Shown: positions 21,501 through 25,886 of the stretch, piece by piece
How positions within the stretch are numbered: the stretch's first letter is position 1
Layout of the letters: every line of letters starts with the position of its first letter
Virus record (IMG/VR): IMGVR_UViG_3300046520_000141
Coordinates: 1-25,886 of that record
Reading direction: 5' to 3' (one strand)
DNA from: a virus
Length of the DNA: 25,886 nt
Translations under genes and position numbers: made by a program
The notes under the pieces: generated by a model
What the model saw: the letters and a program-made list of their open reading frames with translations, nothing else
Told to the model about the DNA's origin: nothing
Databases searched by the model: none

Positions 21501-21979
21501 ACGCCGGTCTTCATCATCAGGGAAAGGCGTTTAGCGCGGTTGCCGACTTGCCCGGCCCATTTCGACTTAAGCATATTGGCGGCGGCATCCGCATATCGAC
21601 CGGACTTCACCATGCCGAGCGTGTTGGTGAAGCCCAGCAGGCTCTTGAGACCGAGATTAAAGCACATGTTCAACAGCACGCGCTGGCGGACAGGTGAAAG
21701 AGTGCGCCACCATGGCAGGCCGCGATCGAGGTCAGCCTCACAGCGGGCGATATCGCTGTCGAGCAGCGCCCGCGACTGACTGCGCGTGATGCCTGCGGCG
21801 ATGCAACTGGCCGTGGTGATGCCCAGTTTTCGCGACTCTTCCGCGCTGATCCCGACATCGTCCAGATTACGGCCGACGCCGATCGTCAGCTTGCCAGCGG
21901 TGCAGCGATAGACTTTCAGCCGCTCGCCTTCATCGCGCACCAATTCGGTTGCCAGCATGGCACGATCAAATTTCTCCAT
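21497..21979 (-). CDS. Endolysin, T4-type lysozyme (GH24)
   Basis: The protein has 160 residues, starting at the ATG at 21979 with an AAAGGA Shine-Dalgarno about 10 nt upstream; the longer frame to 22078 reads through the holin gene and is unlikely. The GH24 catalytic spacing is clear: E17 (RDEGERL), eight residues, C26 (YRCTAG), five residues, T32 (KLTIGVGRNL). Cys replaces the more common Asp at the second site, as in P1 Lyz. LLDSDIARCEADLDRGLPWW and LNMCFNLGLKSLLGF follow the family. No signal peptide or SAR segment is seen, so release to the periplasm should depend on the holin. It cleaves peptidoglycan between MurNAc and GlcNAc. Confidence 0.93.
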   Translation of the reverse strand: MEKFDRAMLATELVRDEGERLKVYRCTAGKLTIGVGRNLDDVGISAEESRKLGITTASCIAAGITRSQSRALLDSDIARCEADLDRGLPWWRTLSPVRQRVLLNMCFNLGLKSLLGFTNTLGMVKSGRYADAAANMLKSKWAGQVGNRAKRLSLMMKTGV

Positions 21980-21983
21980 GGGA

Positions 21984-22316
21984 TCAATCCTTTCGGGGGA
22001 AGTAGCGGTCAGCCAGGCGCGCGGGCAGGCCCGCCAGCATGTCGGCGGCGGCGCGCATGATGCGCGGGGTGGCGTCAAAGGCGATCAGGGCGATGGCGAA
22101 GGCGATCGACTGGGCGACAAAGTCATTCCAGTCGGTCACGGCGATGATGGCGAGGGTCGCGTAATAGCTGACCGTGGAGCCAACCACCCACTGGACGAAG
22201 CGCTGGCGGAAGGGGAGGGCAGGCTTCCAGGCCTGGGCCACGGCCGACCCGATCAGAGAGGGGGTGAGCGAGGCGACCAGTTCGGTCGCGGTTTCGATAA
22301 AATGGCGGATATCCAT
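21984..22316 (-). CDS. Putative holin
   Basis: The protein has 110 residues and lies directly upstream of the endolysin, with 4 bp between them and 3 bp after gpX. It has an N-terminal amphipathic region (RHFIETATELVASLTPSLIG), a basic linker (KPALPFRQR), a first TM at about 41-60 (VQWVVGSTVSYYATLAIIAV), a second at about 66-82 (FVAQSIAFAIALIAF) and a basic tail (ARLADRYFPRKD). Topology, size and position fit a holin that permeabilises the inner membrane and frees the endolysin. I do not recognise a specific holin family. No separate antiholin (P2 lysA) is seen. Confidence 0.72.
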   Translation of the reverse strand: MDIRHFIETATELVASLTPSLIGSAVAQAWKPALPFRQRFVQWVVGSTVSYYATLAIIAVTDWNDFVAQSIAFAIALIAFDATPRIMRAAADMLAGLPARLADRYFPRKD

Positions 22317-22319
22317 GGC

Positions 22320-22544
22320 TCAATCCCAAAGTTGCGTGAGGGCGAGGGTGCTGGTGGCGGTGGTTTCGGTCGTTGCCGGGACATTGACGACCGTGCCAAG
22401 CGGCAAGATGTTTCCGAGGTCCGCGAGGCCGGGATTGGCGTCGAGGACACGGGTCATATGTTCGGGGCCAAGGCCCGCGTCCCGCGACAGCAGTATGTCG
22501 AGCGTGTCACCCTGTTTCGCGGTCAGCTGCTGCGCGCTGGCCAT
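22320..22544 (-). CDS. X: Tail protein gpX
   Basis: The protein has 74 residues (P2 gpX is 67). It has a LysM-like fold: LTAKQGDTLDILLSRDAG, then HMTRVLDANPGLADLGNILP and LGTVVNVPATTE, matching 'GDtlD.i..r.yG....v..vl.aNPgLad.g..lp.G..v.lP'. It is a small tail protein needed for assembly. The ATG overlaps the gpL stop by one base (TGATG at 22542-22546 on the minus strand). The C-terminal extension ends TSTLALTQLWD; the final LW-D is typical of the family. Confidence 0.94.
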   Translation of the reverse strand: MASAQQLTAKQGDTLDILLSRDAGLGPEHMTRVLDANPGLADLGNILPLGTVVNVPATTETTATSTLALTQLWD

Positions 22545-23026
22545 CAGATCAGGTCCACGGTGGTTCGGGTGCGGCCCTGCAAGTCGCGCAGCGCATGCTG
22601 CGCGTCGCGGCGCAATTCGCCGATCGAGCCTTCCAGTTCGGTCGCCTGGTTGCCGCCGGCGGACGTCGTGTCGAAATCGCGGTGGCGCTCGATCAGTTCG
22701 GCTTTGGCGTAGAGGCCGATGGCGCGGAGATATTGCAGGACGTGGATGCTCTGGCCGTCCAGCTGGGGCGCGGGGACGGCGGCAAGGGTCTGATGACCGG
22801 CAGCATGGGCGTCCGCCATGACGCGCAGCAGGTCGATGCGGGCCGTCATCATCGCGCCCATGATTGCGGCGCGCAGGCGGGCGGGGGTGATGCTGGACGG
22901 GACGCGATAGGCAGCGCGGATCACCACGGGGTCGACGTCGGGGAAAAATCCATCGTTGGTGACGATAGTTTCATCCTGCGGCGTCGGGTCCAGTTCGGCC
23001 TGGGGCGGTCGGGCGACAAAGCTCAT
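22544..23026 (-). CDS. L: Head completion/stabilisation protein gpL
   Basis: The protein has 160 residues (P2 gpL is 169). It completes filled heads before the tail joins. Segments DGFFPDVDPVVIRAAYRVPS, TPARLRAAIMGAMMTARID, then LQYLRAIGLYAKAELIERHR and DFDTTSAGG follow the family ('ffPdi....r.a.r.d...t..Rl...l..A...vn..L', and 'Y..A...l.e..rd.dtt'). The C-terminus has ELRRDAQHALRDLQGRTRTT. The start overlaps the stop of the small membrane protein by ATGA (23023-23026). Confidence 0.93.
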   Translation of the reverse strand: MSFVARPPQAELDPTPQDETIVTNDGFFPDVDPVVIRAAYRVPSSITPARLRAAIMGAMMTARIDLLRVMADAHAAGHQTLAAVPAPQLDGQSIHVLQYLRAIGLYAKAELIERHRDFDTTSAGGNQATELEGSIGELRRDAQHALRDLQGRTRTTVDLI

Positions 23027-23250
23027 GCCATGATGACCTGGGCAAGCGCGCCAGCAGTGATGATGAACAGGCCGGTGAAGCCAAGTCCGGCGGCGAGCAA
23101 GGTCGCAGGCAGGAAGCGCGGGCGCACATCCTCATGCGCGGCCAGACCACCGCCCACAAGGAAGCTGATCGCCAGCGCCGCGATCAATAATGCGGCAAGC
23201 GAAAGCGCGATCGTCTTGAAAATGAGCCAGAAGGCCAGCGCGACGGTCAT
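23023..23250 (-). CDS. Small membrane protein between gpM and gpL
   Basis: The protein has 75 residues, with GGAGG five nt before the ATG at 23250 and an ATGA overlap with gpL, so it is very likely translated. It has a long hydrophobic N-terminal region (about 3-36: ALAFWLIFKTIALSLAALLI and AALAISFLVG), a polar turn (AAHEDVRPRF) and a second TM at about 49-71 (LLAAGLGFTGLFIITAGALA). P2 has no gene at this place. I recognise no family. It could be an extra holin/antiholin or a superinfection factor. It follows a 116-bp gap that contains the structured element 23277-23347. Confidence 0.65.
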   Translation of the reverse strand: MTVALAFWLIFKTIALSLAALLIAALAISFLVGGGLAAHEDVRPRFLPATLLAAGLGFTGLFIITAGALAQVIMA

Positions 23251-23276
23251 AAATCCTCCGATGCGCCCGCCGGTTT

Positions 23277-23347
23277 TCAGGGGTGAGGATCAGGACTGAT
23301 ACGGCCCTGTGGCCGAAGCCATCCCGTATCGCGCGATCCGCCCCTGA
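23277..23347 (-). ncRNA. Nested stem-loop with UUCG tetraloop (candidate cis-RNA element)
   Basis: In the 116-bp gap after gpM, four complementary pairs nest in order. TCAGGGG (23277-23283) pairs with CCCCTGA (23341-23347), GGATC (23287-23291) with GATCC (23335-23339), and GATACGG (23298-23304) with CCGTATC (23324-23330). The inner stem is GTGGC (23309-23313) with GCCAT (23318-23322). On the transcribed minus strand the apical loop is C-UUCG-G, an exceptionally stable tetraloop. Small internal loops separate the helices. No U tract follows, so a simple terminator is unlikely. It sits 27 nt before the start of the small membrane protein gene. It may be a processing/stability element or translational control. 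The structure was found by eye; no folding energy was computed. Confidence 0.55.
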
Positions 23348-23366
23348 GCGCCGGGGGGCGAGATGG

Positions 23367-24185
23367 TCAGGCGGCGCTGGCGTCGCCCTGTTCGGTTGCT
23401 GCCTGCTCGGCTTCGGGCGGGAAGGCGGCGATATTGGTGGCCAGCAGCTTTTCCGCCCGCTTGATCTTGTCTTTGACGCCTATGCGATCATGCAGGCCCT
23501 GGGCGCGGCGCAAATGGAACAGCGTGTTTTCGATGGCGGGGCGCAGCGAGGCGGTGGCTTCGGCGCTGTCGAGCGCGCGCAGGCTTTCGGCACCGATCGC
23601 TTTGGCCAGCTTGGCGCGGACCTCATCATGCATGTCGATGCCGATCGTCAGGCCGTCGACCGAATCGAGAACGCCCAGGTCAAAAGGAGCGTCAGCGGCC
23701 TGTGCTTTCAGCGCGGCGTCGGCGATTTCCTCGACCAGCACCGTCGCGACGTCGCGGTTATAGCGGGATGGCATCGCGACCCTATGGCGCAGCAAGAATT
23801 CGCCCAAGTTGATCGCGTCGCCATAGTAGCCTGTGTCGATCATCCAGACCATCACCGTCGGCGCCACTTCGGCAGCGGTGCCAGTCCCGACACCAGCGTC
23901 GGCAGCGACCAGGCCGATCAGCCAGTCGCGATATTCCGGCAGCATCTGGCGCTTTGCCTCGACCTTGAGGCTGACCGCCTTGATTTCCTTCAGGCGGCGC
24001 AGGTCATGTGTCAGGCGCAGGGCGATCTGCGCGGCAGCGCGGGCAGCCGGCGTATTTGATGCGGAGTTCGCCCCCGCCGCCGTGGAGAGGCCGGCAGCGG
24101 GGGCGATGGCCGCCCCACCATTGGGAGCGGACGCAATGGTCTGGGCAGCAAGGATGCGATCCCTGTGGCGGCGAGCAATGCTCAT
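23367..24185 (-). CDS. M: Terminase endonuclease (small) subunit gpM
   Basis: The protein has 272 residues (P2 gpM is 247). In P2, gpM cuts the cos site and works with the gpP ATPase. After an alanine-rich N-terminal stretch (about 12-50), it reads AAQIALRLTHDLRRLKEIKA, VEAKRQMLPEYRDWLIGLVA, then VMVWMIDTGYYGDAINLGEF and LLRHRVAMPSRYNRDVATVL. This is the gpM pattern 'K...LP.y..Wv.g.l.....q.d.v....mvW.iD.gd...al.ia.y.l.h.l..P..f.R'. The C-terminal helix ends HLRRAQGLHDRIGVKDKIKR style (HLRRAQGL, GVKDKIKRAEK). The poly-alanine N-terminal insert is longer than in P2. An AGGA Shine-Dalgarno lies 9 nt before the ATG. Confidence 0.95.
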   Translation of the reverse strand: MSIARRHRDRILAAQTIASAPNGGAAIAPAAGLSTAAGANSASNTPAARAAAQIALRLTHDLRRLKEIKAVSLKVEAKRQMLPEYRDWLIGLVAADAGVGTGTAAEVAPTVMVWMIDTGYYGDAINLGEFLLRHRVAMPSRYNRDVATVLVEEIADAALKAQAADAPFDLGVLDSVDGLTIGIDMHDEVRAKLAKAIGAESLRALDSAEATASLRPAIENTLFHLRRAQGLHDRIGVKDKIKRAEKLLATNIAAFPPEAEQAATEQGDASAA

Positions 24186-24232
24186 GTGCGTGTCCTGTCA
24201 GGTGGGGCGGATCGGGGGAGGGGGAAGCCGGA

Positions 24233-25315
24233 TCAGGCCGGCTTCTTGCCCATGACGACATTTTCGAGGAGGGCGCAGCGCCCATATTCCTCGATCACAT
24301 AGTCTTCGTTCACGCTCTCATAATTTTCGATCTGGTCGAGCGCCGGTTCATCCTTGATCTGGCGGCGGCGGGTTTCCTCCTGCCAATAGATGGACAGGTT
24401 ATCGAGGCTGGTGATGCAGATCGCGTCTTCCGGGAAGAAGGGCACGATAATAGCGCGCTTGCCCGCCAGTTGCATGGGCAGGGTCAGGATGCGGTGCGCT
24501 GCTTCGCGTTCGGTCGCGGTGTCACCGGCGGCCTGAAGCAGGTTCAGATATTTATCCTTCACCAACTTCCAGCCGACGATGACGACCAGATCGGTATCGC
24601 TGCGGTGCCATGGATCGAGCAGGTCGAGCGCATCGAAGGCCAAGGCGTCGAGATTGGCATAGTCGGCCTGGGCCGTATCGACGTTGGTGGCGTCGCCATC
24701 TACGACTTCGACGCCGGCGGCGACATAGATGGCCTTGGTGCCGCCCGAGGTCAGGGCACCATCGTCCAGAACCCGTTCGGGCGCATGGGTACGGATTTTG
24801 TGCAGCCAGCCTTCATTGACGTCCTGCAACAGAGGATTGGCGGCGCGATCGGTCGTTGCAGCGATCGACGTGCCGTTGAAGCCGATCATGATGCGGTCGC
24901 GGCCCTGCTGCTTCAGGATCACGTCGCGCAGCAGCGTCTGGAATTCCGGCTTGTGGCGCCAGGCGTCGAGCTTCGCATATTTGATCGCATGATCGAAATT
25001 GGTCTGGCGGCAGTGGTAGCCGCCATCATCCGTGGTGTCGGTGGGGTCGCCGGGGGTGCGGCGATTGCCGGCAGCGGTGTTGGTGCGGCTCGCCAGAGGG
25101 CGGGTAACGGTGACGCCGACCTTATCGCCCTGCTGCTGCGGTACGCCGACAACATTGATCATCGACAGGAAGTCGCTGCTTTCCTGAATCTTCTCTTCCA
25201 GCTTCTGTTCGACCACCGGGGCGATGCTGAATTTGACTGTGGCATCATCCACCCCGTTGAGCAGGGCGATCTGGCTGACATAGGCGCGGTAGAGGATGCG
25301 GGTTTCGTTACGCAT
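24233..25315 (-). CDS. N: Major capsid protein gpN
   Basis: The protein has 360 residues (P2 gpN is 357). The start MRNETRILYRAYVSQIALLN with GVDDATVKFSIAP is family-typical and is the part that the gpO protease removes in P2 (about 31 residues). Next come EKIQESSDFLSMINVVGVP, TNFDHAIKYAKLDAWRHKPE, then IMIGFNGTSIAATTDRAANP, LLQDVNEGWLHKIRTHAPER, DLVVIVGWKLVKDKYLNLLQ and LDQIENYESVNEDYVIEEYG. All are conserved gpN motifs across the HK97-fold subunit. An AGGAG Shine-Dalgarno lies about 10 nt upstream. It sits between gpO and gpM, as in P2. Confidence 0.98.
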   Translation of the reverse strand: MRNETRILYRAYVSQIALLNGVDDATVKFSIAPVVEQKLEEKIQESSDFLSMINVVGVPQQQGDKVGVTVTRPLASRTNTAAGNRRTPGDPTDTTDDGGYHCRQTNFDHAIKYAKLDAWRHKPEFQTLLRDVILKQQGRDRIMIGFNGTSIAATTDRAANPLLQDVNEGWLHKIRTHAPERVLDDGALTSGGTKAIYVAAGVEVVDGDATNVDTAQADYANLDALAFDALDLLDPWHRSDTDLVVIVGWKLVKDKYLNLLQAAGDTATEREAAHRILTLPMQLAGKRAIIVPFFPEDAICITSLDNLSIYWQEETRRRQIKDEPALDQIENYESVNEDYVIEEYGRCALLENVVMGKKPA

Positions 25316-25366
25316 GGGAGGATGGCTCCTGGGGCGGAATAAAGGCGGGGCGGGCGGGGAGGCAGA

Positions 25367-25885
25367 TCAGCAGTCGGTGACGACCTTGTTGCCGCCACCG
25401 CCGGTGGCAGGCTGGCGTTTGAAGGTGTTGGGTTGTTCGGTGTTTTCCAGCTGGGCGCGGAGGGCGGTCAGATCGCCCTGCATGGCGGCGACGGCATCAT
25501 TGGCTGGCTTGGTTGCGGCGGCGATCTGCTGAGCGACTGATGCGCCAAAGGCGGTGGCGAACGCCTCCGCATCAAAGCCATTGTCATTGGCGGGCTTGGG
25601 ATTGGCGGGCGGGGTGACCGGTTCCTCCTTCTTGTCCTTCTTGAAGAAGGCGAGGATCGATTCGCCGATGCTCTTTCCGATGGCGTCGCTGTCGAGCGGG
25701 GCGGCCATGATCTCGATCTGGGTTTCATGGGCGGTGGTGAAGAGGTTCGGGCGGGAGCGAGCCGCGAATTTCAGGGGTTCGGTGCCGAGCGAAGCGGGCT
25801 GATCCGTGACAGCCAGGCCGACCAGATAGGCCTTGCCCTCGCCCGCGAAATCGGGGTGAATTTCGCAGCTGGTGAACAGCTTCTG
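25367..25885 (-). CDS. O: Capsid scaffold/protease gpO (5' end outside window)
   Basis: This gene is partial; the frame is open to the right edge. The visible part begins [20 protein letters not shown] then [20 protein letters not shown], which is the core of the P2 gpO serine protease; S in PASLGTE is the expected nucleophile of the Ser-His-Asp triad. The ATG at 25708 (MAAPLDSD) lies after this core and is internal, so the short ORF starting there is not the true gene. A linker ([19 protein letters not shown]), then a helical scaffold region ([37 protein letters not shown]) follow to the C-terminus. gpO scaffolds the procapsid and matures gpN, its downstream neighbour. Confidence 0.95.
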   Translation of the reverse strand, partial: QKLFTSCEIHPDFAGEGKAYLVGLAVTDQPASLGTEPLKFAARSRPNLFTTAHETQIEIMAAPLDSDAIGKSIGESILAFFKKDKKEEPVTPPANPKPANDNGFDAEAFATAFGASVAQQIAAATKPANDAVAAMQGDLTALRAQLENTEQPNTFKRQPATGGGGNKVVTDC

Positions 25886-25886
25886 G

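Noticed and set aside
21497-22078. Longer 193-residue version of the endolysin
   Set aside because: The extra 33 residues are encoded inside the holin gene and look like shadow sequence. The ATG at 21979 has a good Shine-Dalgarno and begins exactly where GH24 homology would start.
24008-25342. Plus-strand ORF of 444 codons opposite gpN and gpM
   Set aside because: Shadow of the major capsid gene; gpN matches its family over the full length on the minus strand.
25367-25708. Short 113-residue ORF as a complete gene
   Set aside because: The same frame is open upstream to the window edge and encodes the conserved gpO protease core, so the ATG at 25708 is internal.
1-25886. CRISPR arrays, IS elements, integrase
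   Set aside because: No regularly spaced direct repeats, transposase or recombinase motifs are visible in any frame.

Overview
The window is most of the late (structural and lysis) region of a P2-like contractile-tailed prophage in a GC-rich alphaproteobacterium. Protein style, codon use and the tail-spike architecture suggest a sphingomonad (Sphingobium/Sphingomonas type). That host assignment is inference, because no host marker gene is present. Nearly all genes lie on the minus strand, so the late region is transcribed from right to left.

Right to left the order is: capsid scaffold/protease gpO (cut by the window edge), major capsid gpN, terminase small subunit gpM, a structured intergenic RNA candidate, a small membrane protein, head completion gpL, tail gpX, a lysis cassette (holin, GH24 endolysin, inner spanin with the outer spanin embedded out of frame), and tail completion gpR and gpS. 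Next comes a first accessory island (PilZ-domain protein and a YozE/SAM-like small protein), then baseplate gpJ and gpI, tail fibre gpH, a fibre-assembly chaperone and two large beta-helix tail spikes, the first of which is split by a frameshift. A second accessory island follows (two-TM protein, a second YozE-like protein and two small overlapping genes). The operon then ends with spike gpV, gpW, sheath FI, tube FII, chaperone gpE/E' (with a TTTTTTG -1 frameshift site), tape measure gpT, gpU and gpD. Many neighbours overlap by ATGA or TGATG, as expected of a translationally coupled operon.

Relative to P2 (R-S-V-W-J-I-H-G-FI), the J-I-H-fibre block sits before V-W. Each of the two resulting breakpoints has an accessory island followed by a near-identical 11-bp-stem hairpin, 31 nt upstream of gpV and 34 nt upstream of gpJ. 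The two islands also carry homologous YozE-like genes. This repeated 'accessory gene plus hairpin plus SD-less leader' layout is the most unusual feature of the window.

The left 1.5 kb beyond gpD holds an orphan HicB-type antitoxin (minus), a Cas2/SinR-like small protein (plus), a small hypothetical ORF (minus) and a strong plus-strand intrinsic terminator. It probably covers the end of the prophage and/or flanking chromosome. No integrase, repressor, portal, large terminase, tRNA, IS element or CRISPR array is visible.
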